A stretch of 64,000 nucleotides of DNA from positions 419,398 through 483,397 of the forward strand of contig JAJEFA010000014.1 of the NCBI GenBank assembly GCA_022820725.1. Direction: 5' to 3'. This document shows positions 9,037 through 16,486 of the stretch, piece by piece (the stretch's first letter is position 1; each line of letters opens with the position of its first letter). Source of the DNA: Candidatus Binatia bacterium. Lineage in GTDB: Bacteria; Desulfobacterota; Binatia; Bin18. Made by a program: the position numbers and the translations under genes. The notes under the pieces were generated by a model. That model worked only from the letters and a program-made list of their open reading frames with translations. It searched no databases and was not told the DNA's origin.

Positions 9037-9784
9037 GGGCAGGAGTCGAGCAGACCGGGCAGTGCGGGTTCTTCTCAACCGTCTGCTCGGTACAGTGAAA
9101 CGCCGGGAATGTATACGCCAGCAGTTTGGGTGGGCTCTCCGCCTCGGGCTGGAGGATGATTTTCAAGGCTTCGGTAACGAGTTGGGTACCTAAAAAGAGC
9201 GCGTATGGAGAAAAGAGGAAACGTGTCCTTCCTCGCCCGGCTGATGCAGGACACGTTTCCTCTTTGCCGAGGGCTTGTCTGTTGGAGGGTCCGTTTACTC
9301 TTTCTGGGGAAAGACAGCGCAGACAGGGCCGGCCAGCCCTGTCACCCCGACTCACGAATAAGCGAGCGCCTTCGCCGCTGGCCGCTCCCCACACAAACGG
9401 CTTGTGCCGAGCGTACCACCCATCGTGCAGCGCATCCGTTGTTGCCAGAACCAGATCATAGTGGTGAGACGGTTGTTCGTCCTCATCCGTATGGGTCACA
9501 ATGGTACAATCAGGATTTAGACGCCTGAGTATGTGTGCCACCGATTGCTCATCCGGTCCCAGGGATTGCTCCACAAGAGCGGAAAAGACCGGGGCGGCTT
9601 TGGCCCGAGCCATGCCTATAGTCCCAACGCCGGCAGCGGCGAGATAAAAGAGCGCCGCGGCGGTGAGTAGCCCGTCTCCGTCAACGTACACCTGACCTCG
9701 AAGAAGTTTTTCCTGTCCCTTTCCGCCAACCTGGGGCAGAATGATTTGTCGGCTATAGCGTTCGATCTGGACGTCTTCGAGCAT
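9029..9784 (-). CDS. degenerate E1-like (ThiF/MoeB family) protein with in-frame palindromic element
   Basis: A 251-residue member of the ThiF/MoeB/HesA family, which normally adenylates the C-terminal Gly of ubiquitin-like sulfur carriers. The N-terminal [21 protein letters not shown] and the zinc ligands CLRC and CPVC are kept. The nucleotide-binding glycine motif is reduced to DGDGLL, and the LQRQ segment and the usual DGTD motif are not seen, so catalysis is doubtful. Residues about 174-190 ([18 protein letters not shown]) are encoded by the palindromic element at 9213-9264, placed where active members carry the catalytic-Cys loop. It overlaps cysD by 8 bp. It may assist the intact MoeB encoded upstream. 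Confidence 0.75.
   Translation of the reverse strand: MLEDVQIERYSRQIILPQVGGKGQEKLLRGQVYVDGDGLLTAAALFYLAAAGVGTIGMARAKAAPVFSALVEQSLGPDEQSVAHILRRLNPDCTIVTHTDEDEQPSHHYDLVLATTDALHDGWYARHKPFVWGAASGEGARLFVSRGDRAGRPCLRCLSPERVNGPSNRQALGKEETCPASAGRGRTRFLFSPYALFLGTQLVTEALKIILQPEAESPPKLLAYTFPAFHCTEQTVEKNPHCPVCSTPAHD
9213..9264 (+). repeat. palindromic element (family A), in the E1-like gene
   Basis: AAGAGGAAACGTGTCCT and its exact 17-bp complement AGGACACGTTTCCTCTT around an 18-nt loop. In frame in the minus-strand E1-like gene. Confidence 0.9.
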
Positions 9785-9803
9785 GAGGACTTCTCAAGCC
9801 TCT

Positions 9804-9862
9804 ATGAGTCCATTGAGTCTTTTAGGTCGACTCAACTGACCCAAAGACCCAACGGACCCCAA
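9804..9862. repeat. family B hairpin repeat, copy 4
   Basis: GAGTCCATTGAGTC and GACCCAACGGACCCC flank GGTCGACTC, between cysM and the E1-like gene. Confidence 0.8.
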
Positions 9863-9870
9863 TGTCTCCG

Positions 9871-10881
9871 TCACGCCGCTCCCTCTGCCCGCATGTTGGC
9901 CTGGCGCTGATTATACTCTTTCCAGCCGATCCACAGATTGGTGCTGAGATATTTATCTCCAAAGTCCGGGAAGAGTGTCACCACCGTGCCCTGATCGATC
10001 TCACGGGCCACCTGGAGCGCCGCCCACATCGCCGCGCCGGATGACTGGCCAACCAACACCCCTTCTTCCCGGCCAAGCCGGTATACCGTTTCATAGGCGT
10101 CTTCAGTGGAAACGCTGATTTTTCGGTCTAACTGCTTTTCATAGTAGATGCCAGGCACAATGGAACTGTCCATATGCTTCAGCCCCTCAAGGCCGTGAAA
10201 GGCGTCATCCGGTTCAACCCCAACAATCTGAATGTCCGCGTTTTTCTCCTTCAGGTAGCGTCCGGTTCCCATCAGGGTACCGCCGGTCCCCATGCCGGCC
10301 ACAAAGTGAGTGATCTGCTCTTTTGTTTGCCACCACAGCTCCGGCCCAGTTGTCTGGTAGTGGGCCAGCGAGTTGTGTGGATTGAAGTATTGATCCGGTT
10401 TGAAATAGCGCTCGGGATGCTCCTGCAGCCGCTCCCGACACAGTTCCAAAGCTCCATCCGAGCCGTCCATAGGGCTACTGAAAATCATCTTCGCCCCATA
10501 CGCGGAGATGATTTTTTTCCGCTCTATACTGACGTTGGCCGGGATGCACAGCTCGACCGGATAGCCTAGCACGGCGCCGATCATGGCCAACGCAATACCG
10601 GTATTCCCGGAGGTGGAATCGAGAATGATCTTGTCCGGAGTCAGCGCTCCGTTTTCGATTCCTTTTTGGATCATGCACAGCGCAGGACGATCTTTGACCG
10701 ATCCACCCGGATTGAAACCTTCGAGTTTGGCATAAACCCGGACACTAGGCGCAATGTCCGTACTCAGCCGGGTAATTTCAAGCAGCGGCGTATTCCCAAT
10801 CAGATGCAGCACAGACGGAACACGCAGGGGACCTGCTGGGGGTGGTCCCTCGGTCGGAAAAAGAGCAAACGTGTCCAGCAT
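9871..10881 (-). CDS. cysM: cysteine synthase (CysK/CysM family, PLP-dependent)
   Basis: Beta-family PLP enzyme that makes cysteine from an activated serine. It shows SVLHLIGNTPLLEI, the PLP-lysine motif NPGGSVKDRPA, the substrate loop STSGNTGIALA and the phosphate-binding GMGTGGTLMGTGRY. The neighbouring sulfur-carrier and MoeB genes suggest it may take sulfur from a CysO-type thiocarboxylate rather than free sulfide, as in Mycobacterium CysM; this is inference. The ATG at 10881 and the first codons (MLDTFALF) lie in a half-copy of the palindromic element, 7 bp after the carrier gene's stop. A TTG at 10908 would give nine more residues. Confidence 0.92.
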   Translation of the reverse strand: MLDTFALFPTEGPPPAGPLRVPSVLHLIGNTPLLEITRLSTDIAPSVRVYAKLEGFNPGGSVKDRPALCMIQKGIENGALTPDKIILDSTSGNTGIALAMIGAVLGYPVELCIPANVSIERKKIISAYGAKMIFSSPMDGSDGALELCRERLQEHPERYFKPDQYFNPHNSLAHYQTTGPELWWQTKEQITHFVAGMGTGGTLMGTGRYLKEKNADIQIVGVEPDDAFHGLEGLKHMDSSIVPGIYYEKQLDRKISVSTEDAYETVYRLGREEGVLVGQSSGAAMWAALQVAREIDQGTVVTLFPDFGDKYLSTNLWIGWKEYNQRQANMRAEGAA

Positions 10882-10893
10882 CTCTTCTCTATC
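10859..10893 (-). repeat. half palindromic element (family A) at the cysO-cysM join
   Basis: Only one arm and the loop remain (GATGCTGGACACGTTTGCTCTT on the minus strand). It carries the cysM ATG and abuts the cysO stop. Confidence 0.75.
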
Positions 10894-11170
10894 CAGAGCC
10901 TCCGGCAATAGCAGGCACGATAGACACTTCGTCGCCCTCGTTCACCGGCGTATCCAGGTTGTTAATAAAACGAATGTCTTCACCATTCACAAAGATATTG
11001 ACAAAGCGACGGACTTCACCGGCCTCGTCACACAACCGTTCTTTAATCCCAGGATGATTACTCTCTATATGATCAACCAAGGCCCCAACCGTGGCTCCAT
11101 CGGCCGAGATTGCTTCTGCGCCGCCGGTAAAGCGGCGTAGTGGGGTTGGGATACGTACCTGAGCACTCAT
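10889..11170 (-). CDS. cysO: MoaD/ThiS-family sulfur carrier, CysO-like
   Basis: A 93-residue beta-grasp protein. It contains FVNGEDIRFINNLDTPVNEGDEVSIVPAIAGG, the typical C-terminal half of ThiS/MoaD/CysO carriers, whose terminal Gly is adenylated by a MoeB-type E1 and converted to thiocarboxylate. Here the chain ends GGSG, two residues past the usual diglycine. The extra SG and the stop lie at the edge of a half palindromic element. Some carriers need such a tail clipped by a JAMM peptidase, and none is visible here. The ATG at 11170 has AGGAGGGAG 5 bp upstream. It lies between moeB and cysM, which supports a cysteine-synthesis role. Confidence 0.85.
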   Translation of the reverse strand: MSAQVRIPTPLRRFTGGAEAISADGATVGALVDHIESNHPGIKERLCDEAGEVRRFVNIFVNGEDIRFINNLDTPVNEGDEVSIVPAIAGGSG

Positions 11171-11261
11171 GTTCACTCCCTCCTGATTCGGAATCGCTCA
11201 TCTGCTCTTTCTGGCTTCTACTGTGACGTTTTTGCTTGGGTCTGACAATCACCCTGCCCGA

Positions 11262-11313
11262 AAGAGGGAACGTGTCCTCCACTAGACACGAGATGCTGGA
11301 TACGTGTCCTCTT
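11262..11313 (+). repeat. palindromic element (family A), between moeB and cysO
   Basis: AAGAGGGAACGTGTCC and GGATACGTGTCCTCTT, a slightly worn copy. Confidence 0.85.
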
Positions 11314-11318
11314 TATGC

Positions 11319-12083
11319 TCAGAGCATAGTACAGAGTCTTTCCAACTCATAGGATTCGGGTCGGATACTCGTAATCGTCTGCTGCGTACCGCACAACGGA
11401 CAATGCGGGCTCGGACGTACCCGGACCTCTCTCCAGCGTGAGGCCAGGGCGTCATAGGTGAGCAAACGGTCGGTGAGCAGTTCTCCTTCCCCACCCAGAT
11501 ATTTCACTGCCTCGGCAGCCTGAACGCTCCCCAAACTACCGGCCAAGCTGCCAAGGATGCCAGCTTCCTGGCAGGTGGGGTTGTCATCGGGATGAGGCGG
11601 AACCGGGAAGAGGCAACGCAAACACGTCGTTTGCCTCGGTAAGACCGTGAACGCCTGACCATGAAACCGCACGATGCCGGCGTGAGAAAGCGGTTTGTTG
11701 AGCAGCACGGCACCGTCGTTGATCAAAAATTTTGTGGCCACGCCGTCCGTTCCGTCAATAATAAAATCATAGGCGGCAAAGACATCTGCGAGATTCCCCG
11801 CATGCAGCCATTCGTTATGGGTCACCACCGTTATCGAGGGGTTGAGTTGCTGAATTTTTTCCTTGGCCGAATCGACCTTTGACTTTCCGATATCCGGGGT
11901 AAAGTGCAAAATTTGCCGTTGCAAGTTTGACAGCTCAACCCGGTCCGAATCCACCAGACCAATCGTTCCCACCCCAGCCAGGGCGAGCGCCAATGCTGCC
12001 GGAGAGCCCAGGCCGCCAACGCCGACCACCAGGACTTTGCCCTCACGGACGCTCTTGGGAATAGGGGATGCGGCGTATTTCAT
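11319..12083 (-). CDS. moeB: MoeB/ThiF-type E1-like adenylyltransferase
   Basis: A 254-residue activating enzyme that adenylates the C-terminus of a sulfur carrier, most likely the CysO-like protein encoded next. Intact motifs: VVGVGGLGSPAALAL (nucleotide), LSNLQRQILH, the Mg/ATP motif DGTDGVATK, a catalytic-Cys region NPTCQEAGILG, and zinc ligands CLRC and CPLC. It lacks the N-terminal RYSRQ helix of standard MoeB, which by contrast survives in the degenerate paralog at 9029-9784. No rhodanese domain is fused. It is the first gene of the minus-strand run, just after the bamD terminator. Confidence 0.9.
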   Translation of the reverse strand: MKYAASPIPKSVREGKVLVVGVGGLGSPAALALALAGVGTIGLVDSDRVELSNLQRQILHFTPDIGKSKVDSAKEKIQQLNPSITVVTHNEWLHAGNLADVFAAYDFIIDGTDGVATKFLINDGAVLLNKPLSHAGIVRFHGQAFTVLPRQTTCLRCLFPVPPHPDDNPTCQEAGILGSLAGSLGSVQAAEAVKYLGGEGELLTDRLLTYDALASRWREVRVRPSPHCPLCGTQQTITSIRPESYELERLCTML

Positions 12084-12112
12084 GCTGTCTTATTTTTCCA
12101 ATTCCCAATAGA

Positions 12113-12144
12113 ATAAAAAGCCTCTTCCCAAGAGGAAAGAGGCT
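12113..12144 (-). terminator. intrinsic terminator after bamD
   Basis: On the minus strand, AGCCTCT and AGAGGCT (arms 12144-12138 and 12125-12119) flank a 12-nt loop and are followed by a T run. It lies 35 bp after the bamD stop and separates bamD from moeB. Confidence 0.8.
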
Positions 12145-12178
12145 CGGCTACGCGCGCGCTCTGCCTAGGCGACAGGTC

Positions 12179-13729
12179 TCATTCGTCCTCAAACTCAAAA
12201 TCTATTTCCTCGATATCGATACCCAGAACGGCCTCTCGTCCGGTGCTGAGTGCGACATCTCCGTTCGTGAGGGCGTCGGAAGAGGCGGCTTCCTCATCTA
12301 TTATTTCAGCGTATTCAACTCCTGACTCACTCATCTCAACCGGCTCACTCTGCTCGACTGCGGCAACCGCCTCGTCGTCCTCGCCCTCTTCTGCCTCAGC
12401 CACCTCTACACCGATTGCAACCTCATCGTCGATAGTTGTGTCCTCGACTGCGGCAATCGCTTCAACGACATCCTCTGCCTCTTCTTCAGCATCCAACACC
12501 CCAGCGGCTTCCAGTGCTTCCGTATCTTCCTCAAGCGCAATAGCGTCGTCCTCGATGTCAAGGGTGAGGATGTCATCGTCAGAAAGATCAAGGTCGTCCT
12601 CGTCGGAGACATCCTGCTCAGTCAGTTCCAAGGGTCCGAGATCGTCTGTCTCAACGTCGAATTCCAGCTCCTCAATGTCGGGCGTCTCCAGGGCCGCCCG
12701 CTCTGCTTCCAATGCCTCCAAGTCTACTTCCCGATAATCATCGCCCACTTCGTAGGACCGGTCATCGTCAAAGGCGTCATCCAGGGCCCGCTCTTCCTGC
12801 TCGGCCTCTTTTTCTGCTGCCAGCCTTTCCGCATCCGCTTCCGTCCGGGCCAGCCGTTCTGCCTCTTCCTGTTTTTTCAACTCGGAGACGAGCAGCAGCA
12901 AGGGATCGACTCCGGCAACAAGAGGAGACGTGTCCAGCATCTCATCATTGGAGGACACGTTTCCTCTTGCAAGTAATCCGTCCGAGTCGGTCGCCTCGTC
13001 TTCCGGGTCGTCCTCTTCAGCGCTGGAGGCCTCACTATTCGTTCTCCGGGCAGACTGAGCGCGGGCTGCCAGCTCGGCCAACTCGACGTTACCTTCTTCG
13101 TTCAAGATCTGTTCGAGCCGCCCCAAGGCTTCTACGGTGGCATCCGTCTCGGAGTATTGCTCAATCAGGCTGCGCAGGCGTGCTTTTGTGGCGGTAAGAT
13201 TGCCACGCTTCTCGTTGAAGTTCGCCACCATCAATTCGTGGGCCGCTAGGATATCACGCGCCGATTTGCTTTTCTCCTCAGCCTGAAGGACGAAGGCACT
13301 TTCCGGATACCGGTCTATCACCTCCTGAAAAAATCCGTCCGCCCGGCGCGTCACTGCCTGATCGCGATCCTTGGAGCGAATCTGGCTATAGTTCGTAATA
13401 CCGAGAAAGTACTTGACAAACGGCATATGCTTGCTGGTCGGATAGGCCCGCTCAAAGTCCTTAAAGGCCGCAACGGATTCGGCGTAATTTTCTTCCATAA
13501 ATAGCCCATAGGCCGTTTTGAGCTGCGCTTCCTCAGCGTACGGGTTGAGCGGATATTGATCGAGCAACTCCCGATACTGATCGGAAGCTCCCAGATAGTC
13601 CTCATCCGTGAAAGACTCGGTTGCCTGCTGATAATATTCTTTGGCCGAGGGGCGTCTGAGGGTTGCCGAGCATCCCCATACGCTCACCAGAAGGAGGCTC
13701 AAGCATAAGACCCAGATTCGTTCGAACAT
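12179..13729 (-). CDS. bamD: BamD-like outer-membrane assembly lipoprotein with long acidic C-terminal tail
   Basis: A 516-residue lipoprotein. The signal peptide ends in a lipobox around SVWGC (Cys 20). Residues 28-220 hold TPR-like repeats of the BamD/YfiO type (ASDQYRELLDQYPLNPYAEEA, AFKDFERAYPTSKHM, FFQEVIDRYPESAFV), which form the periplasmic scaffold of the Bam complex. The family is usually about 240-280 residues; here another 250 follow, very rich in Asp and Glu, with a coiled-coil-like KKQEEAERLARTEADAERL segment. Residues about 254-270 (GNVSSNDEMLDTSPL) are an in-frame palindromic element at 12920-12968. No function is known for the tail. Confidence 0.85.
   Translation of the reverse strand: MFERIWVLCLSLLLVSVWGCSATLRRPSAKEYYQQATESFTDEDYLGASDQYRELLDQYPLNPYAEEAQLKTAYGLFMEENYAESVAAFKDFERAYPTSKHMPFVKYFLGITNYSQIRSKDRDQAVTRRADGFFQEVIDRYPESAFVLQAEEKSKSARDILAAHELMVANFNEKRGNLTATKARLRSLIEQYSETDATVEALGRLEQILNEEGNVELAELAARAQSARRTNSEASSAEEDDPEDEATDSDGLLARGNVSSNDEMLDTSPLVAGVDPLLLLVSELKKQEEAERLARTEADAERLAAEKEAEQEERALDDAFDDDRSYEVGDDYREVDLEALEAERAALETPDIEELEFDVETDDLGPLELTEQDVSDEDDLDLSDDDILTLDIEDDAIALEEDTEALEAAGVLDAEEEAEDVVEAIAAVEDTTIDDEVAIGVEVAEAEEGEDDEAVAAVEQSEPVEMSESGVEYAEIIDEEAASSDALTNGDVALSTGREAVLGIDIEEIDFEFEDE
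12920..12968 (-). repeat. palindromic element (family A), in bamD
   Basis: AAGAGGAGACGTGTCC and GGACACGTTTCCTCTT; encodes GNVSSNDEMLDTSPL in frame. Confidence 0.9.
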
Positions 13730-13839
13730 TGTTCTGCACGCTAGAGGATTTCCGCAAGGGTTTCAATGTACCCGCCGCTGTGTACTGGCGAGAGGACAAG
13801 GGGCCATCGCGCCACACCGGAACCCGCGGGTACGTAGAG

Positions 13840-13891
13840 AAGAGGAAACGTGTCCTCCAATCAGACAGAGATGCTGGACACGTTTTCTCTT
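13840..13891 (+). repeat. palindromic element (family A), between ppk and bamD
   Basis: AAGAGGAAACGTGTCC and GGACACGTTTTCTCTT, ending 8 bp before the ppk stop. Confidence 0.9.
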
Positions 13892-13898
13892 TTGGCCG

Positions 13899-16013
13899 CT
13901 ACCCTTCAAAAGGCTGCAAGCCGTCCAGGTCGGGCTCTCCCTCGACAGGCATCTGTGCGTCGGACTGGGCCTTGGTAAATTCGTACAGGCGCTGCTGAGA
14001 CCGGACAGGGGCGAGCGGGTCGGGTTCCACCCGCTTGGAGCGTCCGTCGGGTAAGATCGTGCGAGCCTTGACCGTGTCGGCCAGTTGAATGCTGAGTATT
14101 TCAAAAAGCTGGGCCTGGATATGAGGGTCGAGGATGGGAAAGGCGACTTCGACACGGCGGTCCAGATTACGCGGCATCCAGTCGGCGGAGGCCAGAAAAT
14201 ACTCGGCATCGCCATCATTATGAAAATAAAAGATACGGGCGTGTTCGAGGTAGCGGTCGATAATGGAAATCACCCGAATCCGTTCGGATATGTCCGGCAG
14301 TCCGGGCCGCAGGCAGCAAATGCCACGGACGATAAGATCAATATCCACCCCCGCCTGGCTGGCGGTGTACAGCTCCTCAATCATGGCCGCGTCAACCAGA
14401 CTGTTGATCTTGGCAATGATTCTGGCCGGCTTGCCCTCCAGGGCGTGCTCTGCTTCGCGCCGAATCCGCTCAATCATGCCCTCCCGCATACTCGTGGGAG
14501 CGACCAGGAGATGATGAAACGTCTGCGGACGGGTATAGCCGGTTAACAGGTTGAACAGGTCGGTGAGATCGTCGCCAAAGGACTCGCGGCAGGTAAAGAG
14601 GCCGAAGTCGCCGTAGATGCCGCTCGTATTCACATTATAGTTACCGGTTGCGAGGTGACAGTAGCGACGGATGCCACCATTCTCACGCCGTACCACCAGA
14701 CACGCCTTGCAGTGGGTCTTATAGCCGACCAGCCCATACACCACATGGGCGCCAACCTCTTCGAGCGCCCGCGCCCAAGTAATATTGGCCTCCTCATCAA
14801 AACGGGCCCGGAGTTCGACCAGGACAGCCACTTCTTTCCCTGCTTCTGCGGCTCGCGTGAGTGCCTGGGCAATGGGCGAGGTTGGACTGACCCGGTAGAG
14901 AGTCATTTTAATGGCCAGGACATTGGGGTCGGTCGCGGCCTCTTCCACAAAGCGCATCACCACATCGAAAGACTGATAGGGATGGTGCACCAGGATGTCG
15001 CCCTCCCGGATCGCACTCCACATGTCCGGCTTTTTCTCACAGGCCGGGACTGGCAAGGGTGTCCAGGGTTGATCTTTATGCTGCGGCAGGTCCACGGCTC
15101 CATAGAGCTGGAACAGGTCGGTAAAAGCGGTGAAACCCTCACCGGCGTACAGGTCTTCGGGGTGCAGGTCGAGCTCATCAATAAACATATTGAGGACGGC
15201 CTGCGGCAGATCGGAGTCGTATTGCAGCCGCACCGCGGTCCCCATGCGCCGGTCGCGTACGCTCTCTTCGATACTCGTCAGCAAATCTTCGGTTCGGCCG
15301 AGCGCCAGGGCCGAGTCCGCGTCCCGCGTCACCCGGACGGCATGACACGACAGGATCTCATAGCCGTGATACGGGCGGGGCAGGTACAGCCGAACCACAT
15401 CTTCGAGCAGGATAAAGATATGCTTGCCGGCCGGAGCCGGGAGCGCAATAAAGCGCTGGACGACTTGGCTGGGAATATGGACAACAGCCAGTTTGGTCTG
15501 GGGCAGACGCGAAGTCCCGGCCGAGCGCAGGGCCGCGACCAGACACAGGGCGCGATTGCCGAGGTGGGGAAAGGGATGACCGGGATCAATCGCCAGCGGC
15601 GTGACAACCGGCAGCAGGGTCCGCCGAAAGAAGTCTTCAAGAAAATGACTTTGCTCGGCATTCAACTCTTCCGGACGGGTAATATGAATTCCCTCCGCCT
15701 CCAGTTGCGGCTGAATAGTCTCCAGAAACCCTCGGTGTTGTTCCTCGGCAAGCTCATGGACCCGTTTTGAGATAGCGGTCAGTGTCTGGGCCGGTGTCAT
15801 GCCATCCGGACCAGCCTCCAGGTCGCCCTGGGCAATCCGCCGCTTGAGCCGCGCCACGCGGACCATGAAAAATTCGTCCATATTGGCACTGAATATGGCC
15901 ATGAACTTGACGCGTTCGAGCAAGGGGACACTCTCATCGAAGGCTTCCTCAAGGACGCGTCGGTTGAATTCGAGCCAGGACAACTCACGGTTAATAAAGG
16001 GCTTGTCTTCCAT
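13899..16013 (-). CDS. ppk: polyphosphate kinase 1
   Basis: PPK1 polymerises the terminal phosphate of ATP into polyphosphate, the cell's phosphate store. The 704-residue protein starts MEDKPFINRELSWLEFN and shows the N-terminal and head domains, then LAIKMTLYRVSPTSPIAQAL, ARFDEEANITWARALEEVGAHVVYG, and the autophosphorylation-site histidine region VGYKTHCKACLVVR. I use the ATG at 16013 because conserved sequence begins there; the longer frame to 16097 reads through a worn palindromic element (16029-16086). It sits within reach of the Pho regulon genes at 20-31 kb and the phoX pair. Confidence 0.95.
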   Translation of the reverse strand: MEDKPFINRELSWLEFNRRVLEEAFDESVPLLERVKFMAIFSANMDEFFMVRVARLKRRIAQGDLEAGPDGMTPAQTLTAISKRVHELAEEQHRGFLETIQPQLEAEGIHITRPEELNAEQSHFLEDFFRRTLLPVVTPLAIDPGHPFPHLGNRALCLVAALRSAGTSRLPQTKLAVVHIPSQVVQRFIALPAPAGKHIFILLEDVVRLYLPRPYHGYEILSCHAVRVTRDADSALALGRTEDLLTSIEESVRDRRMGTAVRLQYDSDLPQAVLNMFIDELDLHPEDLYAGEGFTAFTDLFQLYGAVDLPQHKDQPWTPLPVPACEKKPDMWSAIREGDILVHHPYQSFDVVMRFVEEAATDPNVLAIKMTLYRVSPTSPIAQALTRAAEAGKEVAVLVELRARFDEEANITWARALEEVGAHVVYGLVGYKTHCKACLVVRRENGGIRRYCHLATGNYNVNTSGIYGDFGLFTCRESFGDDLTDLFNLLTGYTRPQTFHHLLVAPTSMREGMIERIRREAEHALEGKPARIIAKINSLVDAAMIEELYTASQAGVDIDLIVRGICCLRPGLPDISERIRVISIIDRYLEHARIFYFHNDGDAEYFLASADWMPRNLDRRVEVAFPILDPHIQAQLFEILSIQLADTVKARTILPDGRSKRVEPDPLAPVRSQQRLYEFTKAQSDAQMPVEGEPDLDGLQPFEG

Positions 16014-16028
16014 GCAGATACCGCCGTC

Positions 16029-16086
16029 AGGAGGAAACGTGTTCTCCTCTCCAAGGATAGAGAGGTACCAAACTCGTTTCTTCTCT
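16029..16086 (+). repeat. worn palindromic element (family A) at the ppk start
   Basis: AGGAGGAAACGTGTTC and AACTCGTTTCTTCTCT with a loop containing GATAGAGAG; several mismatches. Confidence 0.65.
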
Positions 16087-16194
16087 CTATCAGACATCAG
16101 GTCTACGCTCCGAAAACGATAGATATAAGCGCAGCGTGCTGCAACCCCAGGGAGATTTTACACCAGTCCGAGTTCATAGGAGCGAGAGGGAGGG

Positions 16195-16252
16195 GGCGCT
16201 GCCAGGGCGCGTGATCCTAGGGAGGCGGACCACCACTACGCCTAGCAGCGCC
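16195..16252. repeat. 58-nt nested inverted repeat between ppk and mgtE
   Basis: GGCGCTGC (16195-16202) pairs with GCAGCGCC (16245-16252), with a further inner pairing between GGCG and CGCC beside CTAG blocks. It lies in the 470-bp region between the divergent ppk and mgtE genes and could be in the 5' leader of ppk. I found no match to a known Mg-sensing riboswitch. Confidence 0.45.
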
Positions 16253-16418
16253 GGGGGAAGGATAACCTCTCTTTTCTCTATGTTTCCTTATTGTATGACA
16301 CCATTGTGACTCACTGATGAAAAATGCGTGACACTGCTAGGTCGCACCCGTTCAGGATGCTCTGATCTCATTCCAGGCCATTCATCTTTTGTGATTTGGC
16401 AGCTACAGTTCGGACGAA

Positions 16419-16470
16419 AAGAGGAAACGTGTCCTCCAATGATAGAGAGATGCTGGACACGTTTCCTCTT
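16419..16470 (+). repeat. palindromic element (family A), upstream of mgtE
   Basis: Perfect arms AAGAGGAAACGTGTCC and GGACACGTTTCCTCTT, loop TCCAATGATAGAGAGATGCT; a good type copy. Confidence 0.93.
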
Positions 16471-16486
16471 TGAAGCGATACGACGT

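Larger units (their letters stand above)
16098..16486. other. divergent ppk/mgtE intergenic region
   Basis: No gene is supported here. It holds the nested inverted repeat at 16195-16252, an AT-richer stretch near 16265-16320 likely to carry promoters, and a full palindromic element at 16419-16470 just ahead of mgtE. An open frame from 16328 joins mgtE but only translates the palindromic element and has no conserved residues. Confidence 0.6.

Noticed and set aside
12243..12737. Ser-rich 164-residue plus-strand open frame
   Set aside because: It is the antisense reading of the Asp/Glu-rich bamD tail; such tails always give Ser-rich reverse frames.
14655..15770. 371-codon plus-strand frame opposite ppk
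   Set aside because: Antisense shadow of a highly conserved gene; no ribosome-binding site or family features.
16098..16327. Mg-sensing (M-box or mgtA-type) riboswitch ahead of mgtE
   Set aside because: The conserved M-box core sequences are absent; only an unassigned nested inverted repeat is seen.
16328..16486. N-terminal extension of mgtE
   Set aside because: It only translates the palindromic element and promoter sequence; the MgtE domain starts after the ATG at 16487.
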